The notes below the pieces were generated by a model. The model did no database searches and had not been told where the DNA came from. It saw only the letters and a program-made list of their open reading frames with translations. Position numbers and translations under genes: made by a program. This document shows, in pieces, positions 36,920 through 50,113 of a stretch of DNA of 64,000 bases. Each line of letters starts with the position of its first letter. Within the stretch, counting starts at the first letter, position 1. Source of the DNA: Sciurus carolinensis (lineage: Eukaryota; Chordata; Mammalia; Rodentia; Sciuridae); the NCBI RefSeq assembly GCF_902686445.1, contig NC_062220.1, forward strand, positions 113,074,643-113,138,642, read 5' to 3'.

Positions 36920-39180
36920 GTTGTGCCCACCCCCCACATCCACACAAATACCAATAAGAACTTGAATTAAGGTCCTTGGCTTTGAAATGCAGAAAGCAAA
37001 GGTGGGAATGATGGAGAAGAGGCTGCAGCAGACCTGAGGGCTGAGGTCATGTAGGGCCTTGAAGGTCCTGTCCTACAAGGATTTGGGTCTTTATCCTCAA
37101 TTCTATGGGAAGTTCCTCCATAAACATAAGCTTCAGGCATTCTGCCCAATGAACCTCTGGGACATAGAGAAAGGCAGCCTTGGGTTTGCAGATGAATGAA
37201 ACAGCAGAAGTTGAGATTACTCAGCAGTCAGATCCCTTGACCCACATTATGCCAACTACTCTGACTGGCAGAGGGCCAGGCACATTATAAACCCTCTGAC
37301 CTGGATTTTAACAGCCCACAGGAGCTATAAAGACTTGAGAAAACCTGACTCTGAGAAGTACTGGTGGGTTGGGTATTAATTCTACTGTCTTCACCTAGAG
37401 CCTGCTCACAGTTAGTCCCAACTCTGTCCCACCTCTGAGGCTAGGAAGAGAGACTAAAAAGACTCTGGGAAAGCCAGGGATAACAGGACCTTGGCAGGAC
37501 CAAGGTGACCTCTCCTCTAGAAGAAAAGATGAGTGTGAGGAGAAGCAGGCCAGGTGGCCTCTAAGGTTCAAATGATTAACCACATAGACACTGAGACTAG
37601 GAAGGACATTTTTGCTAATTTTAGAGAAACCCTGTACTTCTCTGACATTTAAGAATAGGGATCTATAATTTAAACTTAAGCCTTTGCATACCAATAAACT
37701 GTGCCAAGTTCTGGGAAGTTATGAAATTTCATGTGAATTCAAGAAAATGTCTTCACATAGATTTCTGTACACACAAAACTAAGCATGCCAATCATTTAAT
37801 CTGTTACTATACTGACAGATCTTACTGGACATCAAGTGAGAATGGTGATTTTTCAACTAGCCATCTATGGGTGTATTCTGTCTAACCAATAATAGTTTTA
37901 TAATATAATATGGAAACTTTATGCAAAAATCTAGAAGTCTGATTCATTGTGAAAAATCCAAAAACCTGCCAACAATTAACTGCCTAAATCTCTGTCACCT
38001 GCCTGCCATACCGTTCACATGTAAAACCTTTCTATTTTACTAGATGTCCCTTCACTGCCTACTAGATTTGGTTTGGCGGGATGTGCATGTTTGTGAGAGC
38101 TCCTGAGCCCAAAGGCAACTGCACTTGCCACTTTCTGCATGCAGAATCTCTGCCTGGCCTCCTTATTCACTTTCTCACATTACCATCAGGATGTATACTG
38201 GTCATCACTTGGAGGAACCTACATTAATTCCAATAGGGGCAGACCTAATATTTATCACTCAGATGACTTACACACTCTTAAACAGATAGGCTGCTCTCTG
38301 CACACCATCTAAGAAGACATGCAGCATGTGGGTAAACAAGTTTGGTAACTCTCATGTGTGTGCCCTCTAACGGGCTCTAAACATCTTTACTTTTACCAGC
38401 TTGTGTTCAGGTTTGCCACCTTCCTCTTGGCCCAAGACCACATCTTGGGCCAAGAAATCTTGGAAGTACATTCCATTATCACCATACCTCTGTAGGCATG
38501 GAGTAGAGGGATGTACAGAAAAGATGAAGGAAAGCCAGCATACATTATGTGTTCTGCAATTTGTACTTCAAAATAATGAAATCTAGAATTTCCTATAACC
38601 AACAAAACCTGCAGCCTTGGGGAAGGGATGTTATTTTATTGTTTGTGTCAAGCAACAACATGGGGTGCCTATAGTGCATCTGGGCAACTGAAGACACAGG
38701 ATCTGGGGTACACCACCTATGAGGCATAGGAGTTGGGAGGCTTCAGCTTGTGGGAAATACAGGTATGGTCCTGTACATCAGGAACAATACTGCATCCAAC
38801 AGGTCTGCCAACAGATAATGGATAGTCCAGGCAGTTAGATACCAGGTTTTATGAATGGACTATAAATTACTAAAATTTGGTAAGGGAGACAGTGCCAGAT
38901 CATCATAAACCACTCTGAATCATTAAAAAAGATACAAACTCTTAAATCAAAGGCCTAAGCACATACACAGTCGCTGGACCACACAAAACAAAACAAAACA
39001 AAACTGCAAGGGTTCAAGCCTTTTAATCATTTGCCTTTCCCCTAGGGCAACTGACAACCAAGGTCAGGCATACACACTTCCTTGGAAGAGGTAGATAGAT
39101 GTGGCCTATGGCTTAATTTCCACTAAAATATCCAAATCTGATGCTAGTCTAGACGAAAACCAAGAAAGGAAGGGACCTTT
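36920..39180. other. Unassigned intronic sequence
   Basis: About 2.2 kb without gene or confident repeat. Contains a perfect 13-bp inverted repeat at 38425-38455 and (AAAAC)n at 38983-39004. Confidence 0.4.
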
Positions 39181-39182
39181 CA

Positions 39183-39402
39183 CTTTGTTTTGTTTGGTTT
39201 GGTTTGGTTTGGTACCACCCAGGGTGCTTAACCACTGAGACACATTCTCAGTCCTCTTCATTTTTTATTTGAGACGAGATCTTGATAAGTTGGTTAGGCG
39301 CTCCTTAACTTGCTGAGGCTGGCTTTAACTTGTGATACTTCTGCCTCAGCCTCTAGAGTTGCTGGGATTACTGATGTGTGCCACCTGCTCAGGGCTTGAT
39401 AT
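39183..39402 (-). repeat. Composite B1-ID SINE, inverted
   Basis: (TTTGG)n tail, then ggtaccacccagggtgctta and accactgagacacattctca (ID complement), then gagacgagatcttgataagt, tgcctcagcctctagagttg, ctgggattactgatgtgtgc (7SL complement). Confidence 0.9.
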
Positions 39403-39710
39403 TCTAAAGAGCCCCTTTTCTCTTCCCTCTACTTACAGAAAAAGCATCTGCCCCAGTGTGACTGTTAGGAGAAAAGACACATTGGCTAAACACTTCACAG
39501 CAAGGCCAACCATGCACCCAGTATACTGTGCGGTTACCTTGGGAACAGCAACAAAAGGAGGAAATGTCTGCTGATGAGTAGAAGATTTTTATCTACTTCC
39601 TACACCTCAACAGTACTTTCCAAACAGACACACATCCAACTCTATGAAGAACACTTCTTTCCAGTCAGGAGAGCCGGGTGTTGTTCTATAACAAATTCCC
39701 TGTTAAAAAA

Positions 39711-39747
<37 letters not shown>

Positions 39748-40304
39748 CATCTTAAAAAGCTGTACTCCCTTCCTGAAGAGAAGTGTTCCCAAATCAGAAA
39801 AGGTTTTGTTTCTACCCTACCCCTGTCATGGTTACTGCAGAGACTGACTGTCCTGACCAAGAAAATGATTCATGGGCCATCTAGAACTGAATCACTCCCC
39901 AGAGCATATGGCCTGGATGTTGCGTTGCCTGGGTAAAGGGGACCAAAAAAACCATGGTACAGGCACCTCTCCCTAAGATGAGGGAGGATGCCCCAAAATG
40001 CCTGTTTGGGGAAAAGCACAGCATTTCCTTTTGTACATCAATCCAAGAACTCCTGGCAAAAATCCACTTGTTGGCATAGCATAACTCAGCCTTAAGAACT
40101 GAAGATGCAATGTCAGCCCAAGAGAGCCAGTCTATAAGGTGTGGGAATAGGTTGGATGCTGCGCTGGCCAGCTACTAAATCCACTGCATGGAAACAAGTG
40201 CTAAGATTGTAAACCTCTCCTAACACCAGAAATATTAGCTTCTGCTCAAAAAGCAAAGATGATATTTAACTCTTATATAATTCTGATCTGAAAAATCTCC
40301 TAAA

Positions 40305-40655
40305 AACCTATGTGTTGAAAGTGTGGTCCCCAAGCCATGTGTGGCACTATTGGGAGGTGGTGGAACTTTCCAGAAGTAAAACCTAGTGGGGAGGAACTTA
40401 GGTCACTGGGATAGGCCCTCAAAGGGATGGTGGGACTCCAGTGTCCTCCTCTTCCTCTTTTTAGCTCCTGACTAATGAGGTGAGCAGTTCTGTTTCACTA
40501 CAACTCCTGTCATGAGGTGCTGCCTCTCCACAGGCCCAAAGTCACAAAGTCAACCAGTCCTGGACTAGAACCTTTAAAACAAGAACCAAACTAAGTTTTT
40601 TTTCCCTTATACACTGATTCATCTCCAATATTTCTTACAGTAAGGAAAGCTAACA
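40305..40655 (+). mobile_element. ERVL-MaLR LTR
   Basis: gaaagtgtggtccccaagcc, ctattgggaggtggtggaac, aacctagtggggaggaactt, aggtcactgggataggccct and tcatgaggtgctgcctctcc; the end resembles tacagtaaggaaagctaaca. Confidence 0.85.
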
Positions 40656-40839
40656 ATCCTGTGGTCTCATATCCTATATAGGAGGGAATATAAATTTGGT
40701 TAGAAAAATAAACTTTCTGAAAGTCACGCTGTCAAGACATATCAGACGTTTCTAAATCTGTTCACTCTAGAAGCCTATCATTTAAAAGACTTCAAAATAT
40801 ACAAAGATGTTAATCTTAGAATTCTTAGAGTAGAAGAAA

Positions 40840-41180
40840 ATTTGAAAAAAAAAAAAAAGCCAAATATTCAACATCAGAAGTATAGGAAAGTCATTCAGGA
40901 GCCATATCATGAAATATTATATAAACAGTAAAGAAGTTTTTGGGTAATTTTTAATGCAATGGAAGTGTTCCTGACATAAAAATGCAAAACTGGATACACT
41001 TTATGATCACCATATGAAAAAGGCAAAGAAAATAGCTGGAAAGAAAACATTCCAAAACGCTAAAGGCTTCTATCTTAAGAGTGGTGAAGTACAAGTGCCA
41101 ACCTTTTTTTTTTTCTTTGTCTACTTCTTTACTTTCTAGTTATTCCATAGTTATAATGATTTGGGTTTACTTTCATAATA
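40840..41180 (+). mobile_element. Old L1 3' fragment
   Basis: ccatatcatgaaatattata, taaaaatgcaaaactggata and cctttttttttttctttgtc, then L1-like tail text. Confidence 0.55.
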
Positions 41181-42084
41181 AGTAAACCATGATCTAACTA
41201 TGAAATTTTAAAGTTAGAAATTACATTGGCTTGAAGGTCTTAGGACAGGCTTCCAGGAGAAGGCTACATCTGATATAAGAAATCAAAGATAGGGAGAAAA
41301 GACCTGCCCAGAGGGGCAGCGTTTAGTATGGAAGCCCAGAGGGCTCTGACTTGGTTCACAAATCACCTACCCACAGTACAAGGAAAACACACGGCAGGCA
41401 AGCGCCACCCTTCACCCAGAGTGCACTCCCCTATCACCTACTGTATTCTTCCAGACTCCTTTCCAAGAAAGCTCTCCAGGCCAATAAGAATAGCAGGATT
41501 TTACATGAAATTTACTTGCATGACTTCTGTAGTTTGATCACTTGTAAAGTCAATGGAAGTTTTCATTTAGGTCAAAGTAATGCCCTGGGATATTAGGACA
41601 TAGAATTCCAGACTAAATGGGCAACAGTGAGCACACCCTCCTGTATACCTAGGTGAGTGGAAATTACTCACTGGGTAGAAACAGCACACGATTCTCTCAG
41701 TACTAAATTAGATTCTAAATGCTACTCAAGAACATCTCAAAAGCCAATTCTCCCATTTGAAGCAAATTCACAATAGGGAGAAGGGAGGTCTTATTCCTTT
41801 CTCCTAAAGCAAAGAAACACTGGGAAGGGGTCAAAGACAGATGCAGAAAAAAACCTGTTGCAGCGAGGGCAAACAAACACACTGAAGGAGAAAGTTAAAA
41901 CTGAAGCAGGAGAATGAATACAAAATTGATGCTGAGGTTGAGGTTTCAACCACTGGAACAATTGGAAAGAACCTGGTAGACCTGACAGAGTTAAGACTTG
42001 TACCTACGGCATCTCCCCAGGGACCTATTCGTACCAACTAGGTTCTACTTCCTACAGTTTCCACCACTTCCTGGTGGTCCATTC

Positions 42085-42243
42085 AGATATGAATCCCTAG
42101 GTGATTAATCCATTAATGAGGTCAGAGCCTCAAGATTTAATCACATCCCCAAAGTCCCACCTCTGAACATTATTGCACTGGGGACTAAGCCTTCAATACT
42201 TGAGTCTTTGGGGGACACTTCACATTCAAACTATAACAGGGAC
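42085..42243 (-). mobile_element. MaLR LTR fragment, inverted
   Basis: aatccattaatgaggtcaga, atcacatccccaaagtccca and tttgggggacacttcacatt, aaactataacagg are the complement of the 5' part of a MaLR LTR. Confidence 0.8.
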
Positions 42244-42484
42244 AAGATAATCCACCGACAGTCCACCGAGATGGGCCAATGTAAGCACCTTTGGAATTCT
42301 GAAAGGCAATGAGGGAAAGAAGATAAGTTAGCTGATTTTAAAACCTCTGCACAAAATATCTCTTCTCCCAAGAATTTTTAATTGCTTAAAAAGCTGTTCT
42401 CCTCATAAGATCTCTAGGAATGGGGTGGCAAATATTTCCCCTTTTCTATCTTAAATTAAATGGCTGTTCTTATCAGAAAGCAGA

Positions 42485-42720
42485 TGACACATATTAAAAA
42501 CAGCAGTTAACATTTACTACACATGCACTCTTTGTCATAGCTACACACTTATGGGCTCCCTAAACTTGGATATCTTCTGCAAGACAGACATGATTTTTCC
42601 AGTGTTACAAATGAAGTCCAGAGAAAAGCTAGGTGACTAACGTCTCCAAAGAGAAACTGCTGAAACCAGGTCTGTGTGGCTCTAAAGTTGCCCTTTTCCT
42701 TCCACATTACACCACCTCCA
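42485..42720 (+). repeat. MIR SINE
   Basis: cagcagttaacatttactac, gtgttacaaatgaagtccag, agaaaagctaggtgactaac and aaaccaggtctgtgtggct span a near-complete MIR. Confidence 0.75.
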
Positions 42721-43771
42721 AACACTGGGCAAGCATGCATCCCAAAAGTCTGATCTCCAGGTCTCTGGTCCAAAGCACTCACAGAAGTAAGTGATAAGGC
42801 TGAAAATATAGTGCTGCTCTCCCAAGAGAACTGTCAGTGGCTTCGTCATTAAAACCAGAGAGGTGATGGAGCACCATGAAAACGAGGTAGGATTTCCTAG
42901 ACCATACCCTTGAACCCACAGGAAAAAAATCATACACTCTGCTGGTTCCAAATTACAAATAAGGCTCAAATACTTTAGGAAGGCAGACGAGCAAAATCTA
43001 CCCCTCATACTCTTCTAATCAAAGTCGGGTTGGTGCTTTGTGTCTGGGTTTCAATGTTGCTACAGCAAAAATGACAAATGCTTGACAACATAATTGCAAG
43101 TGTCAATCTTCCTAAAATAAATTACACTTGGAAACATGCAGGGAGTAAAAGTATAGGCACATGAGTTAATTATATCTCATAACCTCATTCCCAATATATG
43201 TGTTACCCTAGCAGGAGGCATTGTTAGGAAGGAACTGCAGTTCATCTGTTGTAGAGGCTATTTTTAAATTTTGGATTCGTGGATTTTGTTTTTCAAAAAT
43301 GAGGCATTTGGGGTACATTTTTCAGTGCAGTTATAGCAGAATTTTACTGGGGTTACATTTTCATTTCTACTTTTGCAGCTCCTGGGAGGAGTTACCAGTA
43401 AAAACAAACTGTTGTAAGAGGTCTGCTTCCCAAAGTGAGGGAAACAGAAAACTGTCCTAGAGAATCATGCTATTTTCCTATGACACAGATCCAGAGATGA
43501 CCAGATTAAGCTCGAAACTCCAATTCATTGACTGAAAAACAAATTATATTTAGAGTACAGATCTATTTGGTTTTGTTTTAAATATTTACCTGAAAGAAAC
43601 CAATGAGACAAACTGGGGGTCAAAAGTAAATACTCTCAACTCTACCAGAAGTCCCCACTCTGTCTTTAACCCCAACAACCTACTACCACACACACCACAA
43701 CTGCTAACCTCATACATAATGACATAAGGAGCCCTGCCCCCATTGCTGGACTCCTTTTTCCACTACTCTGA

Positions 43772-43816
43772 ACACACACACACACACACACACACATGCA
43801 CGCACGCACACACACT
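43772..43816 (+). repeat. (CA)n microsatellite
   Basis: Pure CA for about 26 bases, then interrupted by tgcacgcacg and followed by (ACTC)n. Confidence 0.9.
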
Positions 43817-44034
43817 CACTCACTCATACCCTTCCTAGGCCTACAACCGGGAATCATTTCCTTCCAGATCCTGGGGCACAGTAACCAGAGTACTCTCAGA
43901 TTTGTCATGTTCAGTATAATAGGCTGTGCACTGCACAATTCAGGAGTGTCATTTACACAGACTATGCTATGACAGGCATGTCCTGGAAAAGACAAGAAAT
44001 CTCAAATGCTGACAAGGATGTGAAGACATACTCT

Positions 44035-44812
44035 CAAATGTTGTTAGTAGAATTTTTAATTAGTATATCTTTTATGTAAAAAAAAAAATACAAAGTTACT
44101 TCAAAAAACTAGAAATAGAACTGACATACAATCCAGTAATTCCACTGCTGTGTATGTACATATCAAAAATGAATGGAACCAGTATGTAGAAGAAGTATCC
44201 ACTGTCGCTTGTTTTAGCACAACAGTGTTCACAAGAGCCAAGAGATGGAATCAACCTAGGTGTTCATCAATGAATGAGTAGATTAAGAATATGGTATATA
44301 TCCCAGTGAAGTATTATTTGGCCATAAAAAGCACAAAATTTTGTAAATTTGAAGCAACATGGATGGAACTGGAGGACATTTTGTTAAGTGAAATAAAACA
44401 CGCAGAGAAAGGCAAATGTCATCTTCTCACATTTATGTGGATGCTAAAAAAGTGACCTAACGGAAGAGTGAAACAGTGATTATCAGAGCTTAGGAAGTGT
44501 GCAGGAGGGCAGTACAAAGACAGGAGGACTAATGGGTGCACTGGATAGGAGGAATAATGCTCTGTAGAACAACAGGTTGTTAACTGTGGTTGAAACAACT
44601 ACTTGTATACTTCGAAGTGTCTTGCAGGAAGGATTTTGACTATCACCCAACAAAAAGAAATGATAAATTCTGAGGTGACAGGTATGGCAGTTAGCCTGAT
44701 CTGATCATTAAAATACTTGTATTAAGACATCACATTGTGCCCCATTAATATGTATGATGATTATGTGTCTGTTGAAAATAAAAACTATATATATTTCTAA
44801 AAAATAGGTGAT
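44035..44812 (+). mobile_element. L1 3' end
   Basis: cagtaattccactgctgtgt, gttcacaagagccaagagat, tgttcatcaatgaatgagta, ttatttggccataaaaagca, catggatggaactggaggac and attttgttaagtgaaataaa, then a 3' UTR ending in an A-rich tail. The ORF2 C-terminus is degraded. Confidence 0.88.
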
Positions 44813-44814
44813 AT

Positions 44815-45535
44815 CCCGCACCTCCCTAAGGTAGCACCTGGTTGAGGGCAAGGTTGTGGCATCAGACAGGCTTTTAGGGCTCTGAAGAGCACGGTGAACT
44901 CAGCATTATTGGAATGCGTTCCTTAGGCCGACAGGTTGCTTAAGGGATTTTGATTAGGCAAATAATGGATTGGAGAAGGGTTTCACAGACGCAGAGGGAG
45001 AGCAGCCTGGACTGAGGTAAAGGAGAAAAGGAAGGCCTGGGAGAGGCATGTGATAACCCCAGCCTTCTAGAAACTGTAATATTAGAAAGGGTCAGCAGGA
45101 CTCAGGAACTGCAGCAAAGGCAGGGATGTTGGGGCTGGAATGTCCCTGGTTTCTGGAATAGCACCCTGGGTGGGTGGCAGGCAATACCATTAGCTGAGAA
45201 AGAAACCACCAGGGGGATCCCTGGGGGGAAGAAGGGTTCTGTTCCAAGGAGCAGTGTCTGAGAGGCTGCTAGGTCTCCCTGGTGGAGATACCTATGAGGC
45301 AAGTGAATCCATAGCGGCTGGAGCCCAACAGGGAATTCTTGGGATAGAAATGCATAAATACTGTCCTTTAAAATTTAGAGGTGGATGAGATGCCTAAGGA
45401 TCCTTAACATAATGGAAGAGGAGGAAATCCTCAACGGAGCACAGAAGACTGCCATATCTGAGGCTTAAATGAGGGTCTGGGAGCAGAAAGAAGAAGGCAC
45501 CAAGTGAAGAGGCACGAAGGAGGGGGCATCCTGTC
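44815..45535. other. Unassigned intronic sequence
   Basis: G/A-rich. No gene or repeat recognised; it may include internal or flanking sequence of the adjacent LTR. Confidence 0.4.
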
Positions 45536-45539
45536 ACAT

Positions 45540-45905
45540 CTTCTAAAGGAGAAAGTCAAGTGAAAGCGATATCACCGTTTACCGGTGACGAGTTCTGCTC
45601 CCTCTAATGTTAAAGTTTGAACACTAGAGAAGCACGCCAAGGCAAGCATATTAAGCAAGTTTTATTTAAAGGTAATAAAACAGACTTCTCCCAGGAGGAA
45701 GAAGGGGGTCATGGCTGATATTCTAGAGTCCCAAGAACTGAGCGCACCCTACATCTTTTATAGGTTAAGGCCTTTTGTTCTCCAGTTCTCTCCCCCTTTA
45801 TCTCTCCTTCCTGAGGAGAGCTTCCTAAAGAGGTGCTGTTTCCAAAATCAACCATTTCATTGGAATGTGCCTCTAAACCAAAAGAAAAATCCATCTGAGT
45901 CTTAA
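45540..45905 (-). mobile_element. Old retroviral solo LTR (probable)
   Basis: On the minus strand a TATAAAAG box (45762-45755) is followed about 90 bases later by an AATAAA signal (45666-45661), then a short GT/CT-rich stretch with a TTGCTT...GCTTGCC pattern. This is the U3-R-U5 order of an endogenous retrovirus LTR. Exact ends, target-site duplication and family were not determined, and no internal retroviral genes are adjacent. It has the same orientation as VOPP1. Confidence 0.55.
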
Positions 45906-46244
45906 GTCACATAGATAAATATATTTTCAAAAAAAAGAAACAGTCTTAAAATAAAATTACCAATCTGCCCGCAGACTTTGGAGAAGTTACAGAAAGAAAG
46001 GGAATTAAAGAAGAAAAAATCGGGAGCTGGGAATGGAAGGCAGGAGGGGACAAGAAAGGGAGCTTTGAACAGGCTACTGCTGCTGGGCTTGCATGTTCTA
46101 CTTGCCAGCAAAAGCTCTAGCCCCTGGAATGATACAGTTCCAAAGCTAAGATGATGACTTAGGACAGTCATTAACCTCCATTGTCTTCAGTTTCCCCAAC
46201 ACATAAAAACTGGAGAGAACAGTTCCTGCCACCTCTACTTGCTG

Positions 46245-46375
46245 CACAAATGACCTGTGGTAAGTCAAGTAACTTCTCAGCCTCAGTTTGCCCATCTGCA
46301 AAAGGAGTGACCATATTTATTTTAGAGTTATTATAAGGAACACAGGTAAGGTGAACACCTAGAACAGTGTCCCAT
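46245..46375 (+). repeat. MIR SINE
   Basis: gtaagtcaagtaacttctca, gcctcagtttgcccatctgc, aaaaggagtgacc and cacctagaacagtgtcc. Confidence 0.8.
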
Positions 46376-46379
46376 ATAT

Positions 46380-47400
46380 TTTTAGTGCTAGATAAGATCC
46401 AGGTCTTAGTAGTGGTGATGCCATTTTGGTCCAGGGTGTTGTTCTAGAGGTCCTTTTGCTAAAAATGAAGTGTAAAAAGTACCTTAAGTATGGGCTCTTC
46501 CTCATTTCCCTGCTCTGTGCCTCATTATTTTTTAATATAACAGTAGTGGTCAATTATTTTCTACACAAGCAGCATACCCCTGGCTGAGAACACAATTCCC
46601 ATGGTTAAGTTTTAAAGCAAACCAAAATTTGCTCACATAAATTCTGTTTGCAAAGGACTTTCAAGGACTAAAATATTATAAAGACTGCTTGTACTGGATT
46701 CACTTCAATGAACTCTACTAATAAACCAAAACAGAGTAAATAAATATAAATTAATAACACAAAACAGACTATAAAAAAGAACTCAATTGTTTTCTTTTAT
46801 GTTCATTCTCAGATGTCACCTGGTACATTGTCCCTTCCTCATATTGTACACGGATTTGCATACCAGGAGTACTCTGCTCACTTCTGCAGGGGACCAAGTA
46901 CTTAGTTTAGGAATCAGAAAACTACTGTGCTCACCCATGGCCTCTGCAAGCTGTTTCTGGAGAGGTTCTCTCCCAGATGTCCTCCTAAATCCCTTTTGAG
47001 ATCTTCCTTGAACACACAAAAGACTGAACGACCAGTGTGGGCCCCTGACTTCAGGCTATCAGCAAGCTGGGAGGCAGTGAGCAGCTGGTGCTCAGTCCAG
47101 TGGGAGACGATAATTTGCATTAGGCTTCAAAGGCCACAAAGACCACTCCAAGGCCACAATGAGCGATGCTGGTTCCTGAGCCATCTTCCAGTTCACAGAC
47201 CTAATCGTCCACATCTGGTTTCCATGAGCCTAAATTCCCATCTTCTGAATCCACATCCTATTTACAGTAAAGACACATCACTTAGGGTGACATGATTGAA
47301 TTTCTCAGTGCCTAACAAACAATGTCTAACACATGAGCCATCAGCAAGAACTTTCCCCAGCCTAAACCATGATGCAACCTCACAGAAGAAAATGCTATGA
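46380..47400. other. Unassigned intronic sequence
   Basis: Overlapping open stretches on both strands at 46787-47295 have no recognised domain and are taken as chance. Confidence 0.4.
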
Positions 47401-47403
47401 TTA

Positions 47404-47516
47404 ACCAGGTATGGAGGTACAAGCCTGTGGTCCTAGTTACTCAGGAAGCTGAAGCTGGAGGATCTCTTGAACTAAGATCAAGGCCAGCCTGGACTTAAAA
47501 AACAAACAAACAAAAA
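47404..47516 (+). repeat. B1/7SL SINE
   Basis: ccaggtatggaggtacaagc, ctgtggtcctagttactcag, gaagctgaagctggaggatc and (CAAA)n. Monomer without ID part. Confidence 0.85.
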
Positions 47517-48029
47517 TCTCCACATGCTAATAAAAAAGTTTCTATGTCTAGTTCTAACTGAATCATTGGCCTCATTTTCAACTGGAAAATACTGATCCTT
47601 CAGGAACCATCCAAATACCATCCCCACCCAAAACAAATGTACCATTGGGAAATAACAGTAGAGAGGAAAGATGAGAGTCAAGGACTACTGCCCAGCCATA
47701 AAGAAACAAAACCACATACATGTTCCAGGAGAGGCATTCTGAATGTGGACTTCTTTGCATTTCATAAGGAACTACTGCATCCTACCATGTGACTACAAGG
47801 ACAGGACCAAGCTTCAAAGAATAGCAGAACAGAAAAGCCAAAAGGACCTAGGATGACATTGAGCTACTGAACAAGTCAAGCTTGGAGTAACTCCACACTT
47901 CTTATCAAACCAGGCAATAATCATCCTCAAACTTTATTACACCATTTGAATTGGGTTTTCAGTTACTTGAGGCCAAAAGCATTTTAAATAGCACACAGCC
48001 TAATAAGTACTCCACAAAGCATTGTAAAC

Positions 48030-48205
48030 AGAGACACACAAGAACATCCCTAAGAGAATGGAATGGTAGCTGCCAGGGGTTATGGGGAGATTTAGTTAAA
48101 AGGCACAGAATTTGTTATGTGAGACAAATGAGTTGTGGCGATCTACTGTACAGCCAAGTGCCTACAGTTAGCAATACTATTTTGTAGACTTACAAAATTT
48201 CCTTA
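48030..48205 (+). mobile_element. Old L1 3' end
   Basis: gaatggtagctgccaggggt and tatggggagatttagttaaa, gtacagccaagtgcctacag match an L1M tail. Confidence 0.7.
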
Positions 48206-48230
48206 AAAAGCCACAAAAACAATAACAATG

Positions 48231-48450
48231 GCCAGGTGCGGTGTACAAGCCGGTAATCCCAGTTGCTCGGGAGGCTGAGGACTACAAATTCAAGGCCAGC
48301 TGCAGCAAATCAGCAAGACCCTATCTCAAAATAAAATTTTTAAAAAGGGGCTGGGCATGTAGTTCAGTGATAGAGTACTTGCCTAGCATGGGTGAAGCCT
48401 TGGGTTTAAACCCCACTACCACAAAACAATAATAATAATAATAAATAAGA
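48231..48450 (+). repeat. Composite B1-ID SINE
   Basis: ggccaggtgcggtgtacaag, ttgctcgggaggctgagg and ggggctgggcatgtagttca, gtacttgcctagcatgggtg, then (AAT)n. Confidence 0.93.
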
Positions 48451-48579
48451 GGGAAGGTAGAAATTTTTGTAATAGATTTACAGCATAGATGGTTTCATGA
48501 GTGCACAGTCATCACCAAACTCATCAAGTTGATTACATTATTTACATAAATGTTTTATATGTCAAAAAATTGAATAAAG

Positions 48580-48722
48580 GGGCTGGGGTTGTGGCTCAGT
48601 GGTAGAGGTTTTGCATGTTGTGAGGCACTGGGTTTGATCCTGAGCAACACATAAAAATAAACAAATCAAAGACACTGTGTCCAACTACAACTAAAAAAAA
48701 TTTTTTAATTTTATAAAAAAGA
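48580..48722 (+). repeat. Squirrel ID SINE with long tail
   Basis: ggggctggggttgtggctca, gtgaggcactgggtttgatc and actgtgtccaactacaacta, A-rich end. Second copy of the diagnostic long-tail form. Confidence 0.92.
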
Positions 48723-48729
48723 AAGTTAA

Positions 48730-50020
48730 AGTTTTAGAAAAAGAAAATCTTTCCAATTTTTTTGTTTACTTTAAACTTCAGTCAGACAACTAAATGAAAG
48801 CTTAAATAAGTAACATGTATGTTTCACAACTGCTATCTTGCTTTCATGTGAACACTGCACAGACGACAGATATTGTGATAATATGTGAGGAGGTCCTGCC
48901 ACCAGAAATGCTCTGGTAATAGCAATTTTCAACCACCTCAGTTCAGCCTCCCAAGAGCCCTGGTACAAGGCCGCATGAATAGGCCAGTGCTGCGGAGTCC
49001 TTCATCCATTGTATTCACCCATCCATCTTTCCACACTCATGCCTCAGCTTCCTGGGGCCAAAGAATCCCAAAGACAGGGCAAGAACTTCAGAGTATAGCC
49101 TAAAATATATTTCAGCTAAGAGGATGACACTGAACCCTGGAATCATTAGTAAAGCTGGCTAACCAAGAAAGAACTATTTTAGTGTTGAGATCTTTTAAGC
49201 AATAATAATGCAGGCTCACTACAATAAACAGAGGAAAAGACAGTGTTCAAGATACAAAACAGCTAGTCTCAATGAAAGTGTTACGCTCTTTTAAGGTTCC
49301 TCTGAAACATAACTACATTAATTATATTTGTACTCAAACTTCATAAACAACTTAGCCAGGTAAATAATTGCCAGGTGGATATTAAAGGATTTCTTTAACC
49401 TGGGTCCCTTCTCCTCTGCAACAATAGTTTCAATGAGTTTCTGAAGTACTACCAAAAAAACAGAACTATACACATAACCGAATTCTAATCAAAAGATTTG
49501 GAGCCAAAAATGGTTCTGATTCTCGTCATGATAATTATGACTAAATGAATCCACCCCCACTCTTGGCAGCTTCCCTCAACACATCACTACGTTATGCTGA
49601 CACTTGGAAAGGGACCAAGAGCCTGTCCTTCTTGTCTTATGGGAGAAGTATGACTTGTCCACCAGCAAGCCTTGGAGAGCAACCACTGTCCCCAGTGCTG
49701 ACTGTGCCACTGGCAGACCCACAAGCCATGTGGATGGACTCGCACTCCTGGCTATGGTGATCAGAGCCCAGCTGTTCTGATTTTGAAGACTCGTTTCTTT
49801 TATGCCAGCAAGTGTTCAAAACCTAAAGTGCATCAATTAACCTGTGGTCTCAATTTGTGCAAAGTTCCCATTATGAGCCAAAGCCTCTGCATACATTTGC
49901 AATGGATCTTTTGTGTAATTCAGAAAGTAAAAGGTGAATCTCAGACTTCCGCTGTAATGACCAGCCATTAATAAAAGAACCAGACTTTACACTGTCTTTC
50001 TACTGAGAACTCAGAGCACA
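48730..50020. other. Unassigned intronic sequence
   Basis: No gene or confident repeat recognised. Confidence 0.4.
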
Positions 50021-50026
50021 AAATAG

Positions 50027-50113
50027 AGCTGGGGATGTAGTTCAGCGGTAAAACCTTGCCTAGCATGTGTGAGGACCTGGATTTCATCTTTAGCACTGCA
50101 AAAAAAGAAACAA
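50027..50113 (+). repeat. ID-type SINE
   Basis: gagctggggatgtagttcag, ccttgcctagcatgtgtgag and gatttcatctttagcactgc, A tail. Confidence 0.88.
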
